DNA from: Linyphia triangularis
Lineage: Eukaryota > Arthropoda > Arachnida > Araneae > Linyphiidae
Assembly: GCA_963978545.1 (NCBI GenBank)
Contig: OZ021721.1
Coordinates: forward strand, 97,947,918 to 98,011,917
DNA length: 64,000 bases
Direction of reading: 5' to 3'
Shown here: piece after piece, positions 14,201 through 24,800 of the stretch
Layout of the letters: every line of letters starts with the position of its first letter
Numbering within the stretch: the stretch's first letter is position 1
The notes under the pieces: generated by a model
What the model was told of the DNA's origin: nothing
Database searches by the model: none
Seen by the model: only the letters and a program-made list of their open reading frames with translations
Translations under genes and position numbers: made by a program

Positions 14201-17200
14201 TATTTGTATTCTACTAATTTTTCAGTGTTCATTTATAGTTTCACTGCAAAAAATGTAAAAAACACTAAAACAAATCTAAGTGGTGACTAAGAAGTATACA
14301 CAAACGCCCAGAATCCTCAAATGATGATGGATAAGATGTCCTGCTTATTATGGATATATTAGCAACTATAAGTATTGAAAAACATACTAACAATATAATA
14401 TGGACTATGAATGTATAATATGGTATGAAATTAACACAATGCCATTAGGAAAAAAAATGGAAAATTGCACTGCATTTTCCACCCTCATTTTTGTGTCACA
14501 TATTACACATTGTATAGAATCCCATGTATCAGTTTTAATTTAATGATAGAAAGAACAGTTTTTTACAGTCATCTAATGAGGACACTGGGTGCTAATGGGT
14601 TTTAATAAGTTTTGGGCTTCTCATGTTTATTTCTCCTCAAGACATCGTTTAGAATTTATAATCGGAACCAAAAAAATTTCATGTCAGTATGACATAAAAA
14701 AAAAACTCATTGCCAGATGCCTTACAATAGCCGAGACAAGTAATAATACAGTAAAGCTTGCAAGTCGAAACAAACAATAATAGTTCCGAATATCAACAAG
14801 TGATTTTTACCTATGGGAAAATAGTGTCACTACAGTATTATCCCTTAAGAATACTCTTCAACTGTAATAGATTTCCTTAAACACATGTTTGAAAAAAAGT
14901 TACTCATTATAATAATATAATTTAATATTTTCTTTCAAAAATATTGTATTTTCTTTATTTGTTGAAACATTTTACAAATAAAGTTATCTTTGAATCTATG
15001 TTTATCTAGTAAGCAAGTATACAAAGAGCATGCATGATATGTGGTCTTTAATTTATTATTTTCATTTTAGACCAACAGTGGATACCCATAATCGCTATAT
15101 TTCCAGGGTACAATGGTACCCATTTGATACCGGTTTATTTACTACAAGTTCCAAGTGTAAGAAACTAAAGATATGGGATGCAAACAAAATGGTAGCTGTG
15201 GACACGCTGCAGATGGAATCTCATATTAACTCTCATGATATGTCAACAATTGCTTCCAATCATAATCTTATTGCAGGTGAAGTAGTTTGGCTATTATATG
15301 TGTTGCATGTATAAATTTTTTTTTATTTTTTTTCATATATACACATGGTTCGTACGGTCCTTAAAAGTCCTTAAAAACTCGAAAAAATTTCTAAGGCCCT
15401 TAAAAGTTCTTATTTTTTAAAAAAATCCTTAGAAGTCCTTATTTTTTTCCAAGTTAAAAACCAATGTTAACGAAATTTGGAGATTATCATTTAAAGTGTT
15501 TTCATCTTTCCTGCCTTTTTTGCTTAAAAAAAACAGTTTTTCTCCGAAAATAGCATCTTTTCTGAAAAAAGGCAAAATTTTCAAATGGAATGCAATAGGC
15601 GGATCACCCCTACCGAAATCGCCTGTTGCGCATGCGCATTCATGTACAAACGTGCCACGCACAGACCAGTGACTCGCTGAAGTCATTGAATGGCTTTTGA
15701 TGCCAGGTGCATCATTAGTAGGTAGATTTTTGGGGTCCGTCCCAAAAATTACGAGTGTTAGTAAGCATGTATGCCTATTTCATACGTATCTTGATTAAGT
15801 GTATGCCTCGATTTTTTTTACCATGCCTCCTTACTCAAAATAGAGATGAAAGTTATTGGAAACGGTAGTTTAAAACTTATTTTAAGGTATATAGACCATA
15901 AAGTGTTTTTTACGAAGCATTTAAAAAGAATATATTTCCACACCGATACGCGAAATCGCGATGTTCTCTTACTAAATTTAGGGAAACGTTTTGTGTAATT
16001 TTAGCTATTGCTAATAAATTTCTGAACGTCCGTTTTATATTTGAAATTAAATATCACAGGGATGTAATCAAAATCCCGGATTATTTCCGATTTAAAATAT
16101 ATATACATCTTTTAAAGCCTATAGTAGCTGCATGTATGACAAAAAAAATTGCAGTTTTAAGCAGAATTTGATCTGATTTTGGAAATAAAAATTCACATAT
16201 TTTAAGACATAGTCCAAGTTCTTTAATTAGAATATTCTTTTTGTGTTATCATGAATCTGGTATGCTTTTAATAGCCAGCAAAAAGTACTGCTAAATCTGG
16301 AGAAATACTATCTCCTGTCTAACAATGGCTAAGCCTAAAAAGTAAAGTTAAACGGTTGGGGTTGATCAAATTTTAGAAAAATTTTCATTGAAGTTGGTTG
16401 CAAATACTTTATTAACATTCTTAGCTAAATATTAGTTATAAATTGCTATCTTTGTACAAATAAGGGTAATGACAGACCTGGAATTCAGGGAATTTCACTC
16501 TTCTGGACAACTCTGGGAATTTCGTACAATTACTCTTTAATCAGGGAATTTTAAAATATTTGAGTTTCTTTTCTCACATTCCCTGTGCGGGTGCGGACAT
16601 CTATCTCGGATCGGGGCACGTGAAGTGGATGCCGTGAAGTCAGCGCCGTATTGTTAGAAAAAAATCCTCAAACTTCAATCTGACTGCATCCTTTAGAGAC
16701 ATGATTATTTTCTTCTTGCCTCGCGTTTTTTATCAAAAGAATATATTAGAACTCAAATTATTTACATATTATTTATGTTAGATTTTTAGTTACCTTATAA
16801 CTTAGAAGCTTGGCCGCCAGTAGCCTTTCGGTTAAAAAATCTTCTAATTTTAATCTAACTGCATCCTTTACAGATATGATTATTTTTCTTCTTGACTTGG
16901 ATATTTTGTCAACAGAATATATTAGAGCTCTAAATTCCTTAATATTTAAAATTGATTCCATCAGATTTTTTCGTTTTCTTTTAACCGTTTTAGCGCAGTG
17001 TTACAGTTTTGCAACAATCCTAAAAGCATTCATAAGCAAAAAAGCTTAGATCCTGTACTTGATTTTTTTTTTTTTTTTTGTACTTTCATTTTGACATTTT
17101 ATTGAACACAATTAAGATGTGTGTGAATTTTTAATCTTTTAATTAATGTTTTTCATTCTTTTTCGTGCTCTAAAGATGCTTGTTTTGATTTTTAGTGTAA

Positions 17201-20200
17201 ATTTATTTTGGAGCAATTATGCTTAGACTATTTAAAATTACATTTACTTATAAAATTTGTATATTTTTAAATTAGCCATTAGTTTCTGTTTCGTTTTTTT
17301 GAATGATAACATCAACAGAGAGACATCAGGGAATTTTCTGGCAATCAGTGAAATGTCAGGGAATTTTGTTTCTCGAATTCTGTAGCCACCCTGCAAATGA
17401 ATATTTGATGAAAATCTTACTAAGTGTAGATGTTTTTCTTTATATTCAATAATTTTTTTTTAGTCACATTCCAATAAAGGTGGGACTGTAGCATTTTTAA
17501 TTGATATTTTAGTATTTTAATATCATTTAACTTTTTAGTTTTAAAATATTTTCTGAAGAAGTTTTTAATTCCTGCCCTTTTGAGCATCATTGTTAAAATT
17601 TTGAAATCATTGTTAATTTAAATGTATTCATCGTGGTAGAAAAATAAAATAATGTAGAAATTATGGCAGAAAACCAGTTACGAAATTTTGCAATTTGCTT
17701 TAAAAGTACCCTCGGAAACAGGAGATTATTAAAAATATGCATAATTTATATTGCACTTCAAGAATTTAAACTACATTTAGTAAAAGTATAACTATATCTC
17801 AAAATGATTGGTTATAATCATAAGGAATTAAAAGAAATTTCATTCATGAATTTTAATATGCATTAAAATTTTCTTTTCATTCAATTTCTCCCCATCGTAT
17901 AAATCACAAAGAAAATTGAGGTCCTTAAAAAAGTTAACAAAGTACTTAGAAAGTCCTTAAAAAGTCCTTATTTTTTATTTTGAAAATCTGTATGAACCAT
18001 GATACATGTAAAATATTTTGCTAAATTAATTTCTTGTAGGCATCAGAAATAAGCTACCATATACTAAAGTCTTAAGAACGTCCATAAGTGTAGGATGTGT
18101 TTGAGAGCAAAATGCTTTCTCTATTAGGCTGTTATTATAATTCAACAGCAATAAGAGGGAATGTCAGTTTTCTGTCAAAAGTGGTTCAATACAGAATCCA
18201 TTTACTACAATGACACAGTTATCAAATCTCATGGTGCTATGCTCAGAAAAATATGTACATTTCATTTGTTTTGCATGACCCTTTAACGAAATGCAGAGTG
18301 AATAAATTGCCTTTACAAAACATAAAGGAAATTTTTGTATCCTAAATATGTGTTTCATATATAACTATCAGAACTTTTTATTATACATAATGGTCAAATA
18401 CTGTTTGGTTTTTATTTCTTTGAAACGAGTTATAAACATTATTTTGAAATAGGTTTCATGGGTCTTAATGAAATTGAGTGTAAGGAATGAAAATGAACAA
18501 ACCCACACTTTTTATTTGTTTTTGTTATAAATTCTGTTACATTATACAGTTTATTTTTTGGTCTGTATATGTTATACTCCATTTTTCTACATTTATTAAC
18601 ATTTTGTACCACAAACAAGACAATTAGATATTTGTAGATGTTCGAATTTGTAATAAAATAAAATTCGCCTCCAATCTTCGGAATTTAGGATAGTGACTTT
18701 TTCGATTATTAAAGTATTGTGGAAAAAACTCCAAGTAAGCAAAGTATTATAGTTTTAAACTCCTCTCATCATTAGTTTTCATTTAATAACCAAAATAATA
18801 TGATGATTAAATCAGTTAGTATGAAAAATTGTGATAAATTAAAATTTGAAGAGGGGGGGTCCTTGGGAGTGATCAACACCCTTGAATATATTATTTAAAA
18901 GCTTTAAATTAGGGTGTTTTTTTAATCTTATTTATCTGTCAAACTCGTGACTCGGAGACAAAATACAAACATTAGTAAGCAGGGGGTGCTGGGCGTAAAA
19001 TTGCCCAGTCATTTTAGATTTACGCCGGCCAAATTTTCAATCACATTCAAATGATTATTGTTAATAAAATAATCCCAAGAATTAAATATACAGCTTGTAA
19101 AAGGTGTTCCAATTTTAAATACAGACTAGTCCCAATTTTAAAGTTACAATAATGTTTCAGCACTAGATGTAGCGCACCAAGACATTTTAAAACCAATTAC
19201 TTTTTTTTTATCCCTTTTTAATACTAGAGTGGGATTTGAATTTCTACATGACCACACTCATTTCCTAACCACTAACTAATTCCTTAAGTATTGAAAAAAT
19301 ACTTTTAATAATAATTTATTAAAATTTAAATTACTGTTTAAATTTAATTTTAAGCAAAAACTAAGCATGTTACAGTATTGTGTATTTTAATGCATACACC
19401 TTTTTATAACATAAATAACTTTGAATTTTTAACTCTAATAATAATTCATTACTTTTATATTTCTTCAACATTTTTTAAGTGTGTTGGTTCTAATTTTCAG
19501 AGAATCGCCTATTTTTAATTAATTATACATAAGTAATTCATATGAAGCTATATTATAGAAAGAAGTAAAATACTCCTACAAAATTCTGTGCATTCATACA
19601 TAGCTGTTCTTGAGTTATATTGATTTGCCCCTCCTTAAAACTAGTTGGCTTTGCAAAAAAAAAAAAAAAAATTCAAGCTAAAGTGACAGCCATAAAATGT
19701 TATGGTTGGTTGTTTTTCAGATTATCTGGCGCCGTCAGCAATACGAGGGCTACAATGCGCTGAAACATTAGTCATTAGACAAACCAACATACATTTACAA
19801 ACACCCATGCCTAACACGGGACTCGAACCCGTAACCTCGCGGTCTAGAAGCTAGCACGCTAACCACTATACCGTTTGGTCGGCATAAAATTTTATGAAAT
19901 CGCAAATATTGGCTGCTAAGCTAAAGCTCAACAAGAGTTGGGGGAAAAAATAATAATAATAGTGCCCTGTTCCTCCGCTTTTAAATTTTTCTGGAAACTC
20001 TGGAATGGTAGTAGGTTTTAGTGAATTGCATGAAAAACTAGAGATCAGTAAATGGGATATTGGAAGTGCGGCCACCAGTAGGTAAAGCATAAAACTGCTA
20101 TCGACAAAAATGTTTAGCGTTTACAAATTCAGAATAGAATATATATTAATTTTCAGCTTTAAATGTTGGGAATTCCAATAAATATCCAACATGATATAAT

Positions 20201-21204
20201 CCGAATATGGTAGCTGTTAGCAGCTACCATATTCGTACAATAGCATTTTTTTCTTTCCCAGATGGGAAATTCAAATTGGGATGTTTCGCGAGATTGTGCT
20301 AGGAAATTTTTCCTGAGTATCTTAATGTAGTACCTATGGCTGTTAGTGTTTTGTACTGTGTTGCTGTATGTGTTCCTACAGAGTAGTAACTGCTTGGTTG
20401 AAGAATGTAAAATAAAAATTTGAAGGTGCAACTTGCACCAATTATATATTGTTTATTGAACTTTATTGCATATTTTAATGTTTTATTTTCTCCATAGTTG
20501 CTTCTTGTGAAACAAACATAACTCTATATGATCCGAAAGGTGGTTGTGCAACCCACCAACTTCGAGGCCACAAAAGAGGAGTCGAATGTGTGAAATGGTC
20601 TCCTAATATTGATAACATATTAATGAGTGGTGGGAGAGATAAAAAAATCTTGGTGTGGGATGTACGATCTGCAAAAGGATATATAAAAAGCTTTGATCAA
20701 CTAAATGGTAATAACTCTAAAGAAGCTCAAGATGCACATGACGATTCAATAACGTCTCTGAAGTTTACTAGCGATGGCCACTACCTTGTGTCACGAGATA
20801 TTACCAATCGCTTGAAACTTTGGAATGTAGGCAGTGGAAAAAACACTTTTGTAAATTACCATATTTGTCCTACATCACGTGTTAGGAGTTGTTTCTTGCC
20901 ACTTTCCATCGAAATATGCAGCGACTCCAGCATGCCTATTCTATTTATGGCCAATAACTACAATGTAAATGTTTATGATTTGTTCACTGGCACTAAACAT
21001 AAGACTTTGAAAGGCCATTTCAACATGGTATTTTGTTGTGTATTTAGGCCTTCTACACAAGAACTGTATAGTGGTGGAAATGATATGAATATCCTTGTAT
21101 GGTCATCTTATGATGGACAATATGAAAAAGCCCTGGAAGCATCAAGTAATCCCAATCTTGCAAGTGCATTTACTGACAATTGGTCTAGTGATGATGAGGT
21201 CTAG
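2204..21204 (+). CDS. ERCC8: DNA excision repair protein ERCC-8 (Cockayne syndrome protein CSA)
   Basis: Spliced CDS: 2204-2376, 11715-11813, 15071-15276, 20498-21204 (1185 nt, 394 aa; human CSA is 396). All introns are GT-AG and phases join correctly. CSA is the WD40 substrate receptor of the DDB1-CUL4-RBX1 ubiquitin ligase, recruited with CSB to stalled RNA polymerase II in transcription-coupled repair in the nucleus. Visible repeats: residues about 45-80 (IAVYDL), 98-127 (VQWYPFDTGLFTTSS, very close to vertebrate CSA), 155-175 (ITLYDPKGG), 184-214 (GHKRGVECV to ILVWD), 240-269 (AHDDSITSLKF to LKLWN), 305-320 (VNVYD) and 333-361 (GHFNMVFCCVF to ILVW). The acidic C-terminus NWSSDDEV resembles the family ending. 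The start ATG matches the family length. The last exon alone covers 235 residues, so the gene has far fewer introns than human ERCC8. No disruption is seen. Confidence 0.95.
2652..3370 (+). repeat. Dispersed repeat R1, copy 1 (ERCC8 intron 1)
   Basis: This block (starting CTAGGGATGTGGAACATCGC, ending near ATTACCCTATGTATACATGTG) is a diverged same-orientation copy of 32133-32943. Both share the sections around GGAACA-CGCACAA, TTCGGGAGTTATGCTGAC and the ending ATTACCCT. No coding capacity or target duplication was recognised, so the element class is unknown. Confidence 0.65.
5548..5718 (-). mobile_element. tRNA-derived SINE, family A, copy 1
   Basis: On the minus strand an A-box-like segment (GGGGTTAGCGCTCTGG) and a B box (GGGTTCGAATCCTGG) sit at tRNA spacing, followed by a body that ends near CGTTGAGCGAAC. 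It is nearly identical in layout to 6196-6352. It is inserted inside the Tc1 fossil. The tRNA head does not fold into a sound acceptor stem, so it is not a tRNA gene. Confidence 0.8.
5697..6018. repeat. Tandem duplication of the Tc1 fossil's right part
   Basis: The block beginning ACCCCACAG-C-GTCACGATTG and ending AAGGTATATTCTGAATT occurs at about 5697-5844 and again at about 5871-6022, with few differences. The duplicated unit includes the edge of the SINE, so the duplication happened after the SINE inserted. Confidence 0.8.
6196..6352 (-). mobile_element. tRNA-derived SINE, family A, copy 2
   Basis: Minus-strand A box (GGGGTTAGCCCTCTGG) and B box (CCGGGTTCGAATCCCGG) with the same body as 5548-5718 (TTAAGCTGTAGGT, TAGGTCGTTGAGC). 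It lies just outside the Tc1 fossil. The T-stem is intact, but the body shows it is a SINE. A G-rich low-complexity stretch (6358-6455) follows. Confidence 0.8.
6771..7810 (-). mobile_element. Decayed mariner-like element with transposase remnant
   Basis: Inverted ends (left GAGTGTCCCAAAAGTCACTG; right reverse complement GGGTGTTCCACAAGTCCCCA) lie between TA at 6769-6770 and 7811-7812. On the minus strand at about 7190-7590 a broken transposase can be followed: a TDKATFHVSGKINR-like piece, then VKFKVWYGLISNCIIRPLFF, then VYLDMVQNFAV, then a WP-RSPDLTSLD-like piece. This is the typical order for mariner/IS630-type transposases. Stops and frameshifts make it inactive. Confidence 0.85.
7813..11260. 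other. ERCC8 intron 1, unassigned AT-rich sequence
   Basis: No exon, RNA gene or bounded repeat can be supported here beyond short A/T runs. The small open frames are AT-rich and have no recognisable motifs. Confidence 0.5.
11261..11440. mobile_element. Short inverted-repeat element, hAT-like ends
   Basis: Perfect 12-bp inverted ends ATGTGACCAGAT/ATCTGGTCACAT enclose about 155 bp containing GACTGTCCC and CTGTCCCGC. This resembles short non-autonomous hAT elements, but I see no 8-bp duplication at the flanks, so the class is tentative. It lies just before ERCC8 exon 2. Confidence 0.5.
11814..13789. other. ERCC8 intron 2, left part
   Basis: Mostly unassigned. The stretch 12430-12900 is less AT-rich than its surroundings and contains no long open frame. 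It could be a decayed repeat or processed pseudogene, but I cannot name a parent. Confidence 0.35.
13790..14232 (-). pseudogene. piggyBac transposase N-terminal remnant
   Basis: Two overlapping minus-strand frames (13996-14232 and 13790-14035) together read like the N-terminal part of piggyBac/PGBD transposases: IIAMPPDVDEL, then EPQLIQLG, then after a frame change near 14000-14040 SPVEVFEEFFSESVYDMIVE followed by TNCYA. The acidic leader and the block before the catalytic core are recognisable. The DDD catalytic region is absent and the frame is broken. It lies in ERCC8 intron 2. Confidence 0.7.
14240..15070. other. ERCC8 intron 2, right part
   Basis: AT-rich sequence with no supported gene or repeat. 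It ends in the exon 3 acceptor TTCATTTTAG at 15061-15070. Confidence 0.45.
15344..18001. mobile_element. Large non-autonomous inverted-repeat element (ERCC8 intron 3)
   Basis: Left end CATGGTTCGTACGGTCCTTA and right end (reverse complement CATGGTTCATACAGATTTTC) are inverted. Both ends continue into AAGTCCTTA-rich subterminal repeats (15359-15450 and 17920-17975). No clean target duplication is visible and no transposase is recognised. Another element (16463-17392) is nested inside. Confidence 0.6.
16463..17392. mobile_element. Nested inverted-repeat element with AGGGT ends
   Basis: Ends AGGGTAATGACAGACCTGG and (reverse complement) AGGGTGGCTACAGAATTC resemble hAT ends. The subterminal motif TCAGGGAATTT repeats at both sides. 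Flanking ACAAAT/GCAAAT is only an approximate duplication. Inside, a roughly 90-bp segment around CTGCATCCTTTA occurs twice in tandem (about 16675-16765 and 16853-16943). Confidence 0.55.
18002..19690. other. ERCC8 intron 3, unassigned
   Basis: AT-rich with no supported gene. The stretch around 18980-19040 weakly resembles 12190-12260 (both read GTAATTTTAG- or GTCATTTTAGATTT-like sequence before a GGC motif), perhaps fragments of one repeat. Confidence 0.4.
19705..19882 (-). mobile_element. tRNA-derived SINE, family B, copy 1, with 14-bp target duplication
   Basis: The minus strand begins with a tRNA-like head (GGTATAGTGGTTAGCGTGC as A box, ACGGGTTCGAGTCCCGT as T arm/B box), then a body ending ATCTGGCGCCGTCAGC-like and a GGTTGG tail. 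The flanks CATAAAATGTTATG (19691-19704) and CATAAAATTTTATG (19883-19896) form a 14-bp duplication with one mismatch, showing retrotransposition. The acceptor stem is mispaired, so it is not a functional tRNA. Confidence 0.9.
20202..20235. repeat. Perfect 15-bp hairpin
   Basis: CGAATATGGTAGCTG, loop TTAG, then the exact reverse complement. It lies 263 bp before ERCC8 exon 4. No longer precursor-like stem extends beyond it, so a small-RNA role is not supported; it may be the core of a decayed foldback element. Confidence 0.6.
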
Positions 21205-21573
21205 TAGTGATTATGAGACAACTTAATATTTTATGTAATTTTTTTTTAATAATGTCTGAAAATTTTATACATCAATTTGATCAATCTTAAAAATTTGTTA
21301 CTAGTTAAAGAATTCAAACTTTCATAGTTTCTTCATTTCCATAAATTATGTGGTGGACCAATTTTTTCCCAACTATCAATACTAATGTTGACGTATTACG
21401 AGATGTTGCTCTTTTGTACTTTAAGAAAGAAAGCTACAATATGTGTGGCATCAAGCATTATGTTGACCATTAAAATTCTTTTCAAATTTTACGAGTATAA
21501 TTTCAGAGTGTTTTGTTATTTGTTTATCTTTTTACGAAGTTTTAAATATGTATCACCGGTGTTATGTATTAAA

Positions 21574-21579
21574 AATAAA
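21574..21579 (+). terminator. Candidate ERCC8 polyadenylation signal
   Basis: AATAAA 370 bases after the ERCC8 stop codon. Other A-rich strings occur nearby, so the site used is uncertain. Confidence 0.4.
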
Positions 21580-21621
21580 AATTCTTTTGCTCCTGGTGGA
21601 GAGAAAAAAGTTAACATGTAG

Positions 21622-21627
21622 TTTATT
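21622..21627 (-). terminator. Candidate polyadenylation signal of the bZIP gene
   Basis: AATAAA on the minus strand (TTTATT on plus), about 250 bases after the bZIP stop. The two convergent genes may overlap in their 3' UTRs within the 670-bp gap. Confidence 0.35.
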
Positions 21628-21874
21628 TGGTTACAAGATATACATTTCTAAATATTTTTATATGAATTTTAAATATATCAAACTGTGCAATTCTACAATT
21701 TATCTAGTATTAACACAACACATCAATAATTCATTACCTTATAATAACTTTCAATTAAATTGACTGTATCAAAATCTTCAGAAAAAGAAAGCTACTTAAA
21801 GTGACAAATTCTAACAGAACAAAAGTGTGTAAAGTTGAATAAAAGCAAATTTATCAAAATAAAAATATTGGGGA

Positions 21875-24800
21875 CTACTTTTTAGCAATGATGGTCATTA
21901 ACTGATTTTTAAGAATATCTCTTTCTTTTTCAAGTTTCTGAGCTAACAATAACAAATCATTGTTTTCTTTCTCCAACTTTTTAAGTGTTTGTGCCATATC
22001 AGAATTTTTCTGTTTTCGTATCTTGCGTGAACGCTGAGATGCAATGTTATTTTTACGACGCATTTCTATATACTTTTTGCCTGCTAAATGAATAGAAGTT
22101 TCCGATTCACTGTCATAAAATGTATCGGTGATGGATGTCTTTTCTGCTTCAACTGCTATATTTTCTAACTTGTTCAATGATTCTGTTTCTTTATTTGAAG
22201 AAGAACCATCATCAAAATAATCTTGAACAGAACTTGATGTCTGAAACAGAAAAGAAACTTAGGTAAATAAGAAAGTCTAGATTTATAAAAAATCATGAAA
22301 AAAATTCATTTAGTACTAAAGCAACAAAATTATCATTATAACATTTTCACTACCAAGCCTATTTAGTGAAACTTTTGAAATCGAGAGGAGACTTTCTGGC
22401 ACCACTTGTCTGCCATCTCATTGCAGACTCCACAAGCATTAAACAAAAAGAGCTAACATTGCATGTTAATTTTTACCAAGCAGCTTCCAAATCAAAAATA
22501 AATCCAGTGCATGCTCGCTATATTGCGAATGCCAACACATGCACAATGAAGAATATTTATAAATGTATATAAGAGTTCATCTACATACTACACCAAGACT
22601 GAATTAAACCTTTAAAAATGGTAATAAATTCAAATAAGAATTATAAATGTAACATCTAAAAATGTGTGGTTACAAAGTTTATATAATTTTGGAGGATCTA
22701 GTAATATGAATTATTTAAACAAAATAAAATGCTCATTATGTTAAATAACAGTTTAAGGCAGAGATGAATAAGTATATTTCATTATATATTTTTTTCAATT
22801 ATTGTATGTTAAAGACTAACAAAAGTATTATACATGTTTTGAATTCAATTGTAAAATAAAATTGTAAAAACCCTAAATAGAAAAAATATTAACAGGAAGA
22901 ATGTAAAATTTCAAAAAAGGAAAACATTAAAATATGACAATTATCATAAGTAGCCAAATAAAACTCTCATGCACAATCATTCCCTTTAAGTTTCATTATG
23001 ATTGTTCACATATGATGAGCAACTCAAAAATGACATTATAAGAGGAAAGTAAACTACTTTATAAAAATAAAGTAAGAATATTAAGGCGTCTTCTCACTTT
23101 AGACACCTCGAAAATATGCTATTTTCGCGATTTTTTTTCGAGGATTTTTGCAAACAATTATGGGATAAAATGGATCCTATAAACACATCTTTCAAGTACA
23201 AGAAGAAAAAAATATATATTTTTTTAAACAATTATTATAATAAAACAGTAGCATCGAAAAACCTGTGTAGAAATGTAATGTTCGTGGCTTGTTGATGAAA
23301 TTTCGGAAACTATCCGGCCGATTGTCATGAAATTTGAATAACATATTTTTCATAGTTATGACTATAGCGCATATCATCAGATTTTTGATATTCGCGAAAA
23401 TAACAAAATGGCGCACGTTTTTCGAAAAAGTAAAAAAAAAACGCATTTTTTGCAGTTTTTTGTAAAAAAAAAACTTCAAATCAAAATTTCAAAAATCTGA
23501 TGATATGCGCTATAGCCATAACTATGAAGAATATGTCATTCAAATTTCATGATAATCGGCCGGATAGTTTCCGAAATTTCATCAACAAGCCACGAACATT
23601 ACATTTCTACACAGGTTTTTCGATGCTACTGTTTTATTATAATAATTGTTAAAAAAAAAATAAAAAAAATTCTTGTACTTGAAAGATGTGTTTATTATAT
23701 AGGATCCATTTTATCCCATACTTGTTTGCAAAAATCCTCGGAAAAAAATCGCGAAAATAGCCTATTTTCGAGGTGCCTAAAGTGAGAAGACGCCTTAACA
23801 GGAACATATTCAATTCAGTTTAAAGGCACCTTTAGTGAGATATATAAATAGTTATGCACCACTCGGGGGGAAAAACAGCACTTTAGACAACATATGCTAG
23901 TTTCATATCAAACAGGACATAAAGCTTCTATATTTAAGCAGCAGTATCAATTTTAATTTGCAGAAAAAGCAATGCACTTTTAAACTGAACAATATGCATC
24001 AAGCTCTTGATTGCAAAGGTATATTCACATAAAATTGGTAACTTTTTGTGTGTGCAGAGACAATAGTACGAGATTTTTAAAGACTTAATCTAGTAGTAAT
24101 AAATTAATATATAGCGGAAACAAAATTCGATATTCTAGGAATCAAACAGATATAAGTAAAGTTATTATGAGTTTAATCAACATTAAAAAGGCCTAAAATG
24201 TGTTTCAAGTAGAATAAACCTATTCAAATCAAATTCTATGTTTGTAAACTACAACTAGAAACTTGCAGACTAAGGATCAGTAGATTACAAGAAACTTGAA
24301 TTCAAAATTTTTAAGACGTTTCTACCACAAGAGGAATTATTTTAATATATACCTCCAGCTACTCATCAAGAACAAAAAAATCACTCAATAAACCATGTAA
24401 ATCTAAAACTCGTAAAATATATTAACTTTTAATTCATAATAGAAGAAAAAACTCACCAAGGTTTGCAAAAATTCTTGATCATTTTCAGGAACACTCCAAA
24501 AGCCTTCAGATGTAAATGGAGAAATGGAATTGAGATTAAATGACTGTTCTTGAAGAGGTATCTCAGATGAAAAGTCACAGTTCAAATCTATGAGTTGAGA
24601 TAAATTCAATGATTCTTCATTGGATTCCATGTCAATACTTATATCTTGCCAATCTTTTTTAGATGATTCACTTGCTGCAGTTAGAGAATCAAGGAATTTA
24701 AGATCTAAATCTTCAGAGATTAAATTGCTTTCGCAGCAAGTAATACGATCAGCAATAGAATCACTTTCAATTTGAAAATCTATAAATAATAAAAAAAAAA

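Noticed and set aside
15344..18001. 8-bp target duplication for the CATGGTTC-ended element
   Set aside because: Flanks TATATACA and ATACATGT do not match well enough, so hAT membership was not claimed for this element.
19811..19883. tRNA gene on the minus strand
   Set aside because: A and B boxes are present but the acceptor stem is mispaired and the sequence continues into a SINE body with target duplications.
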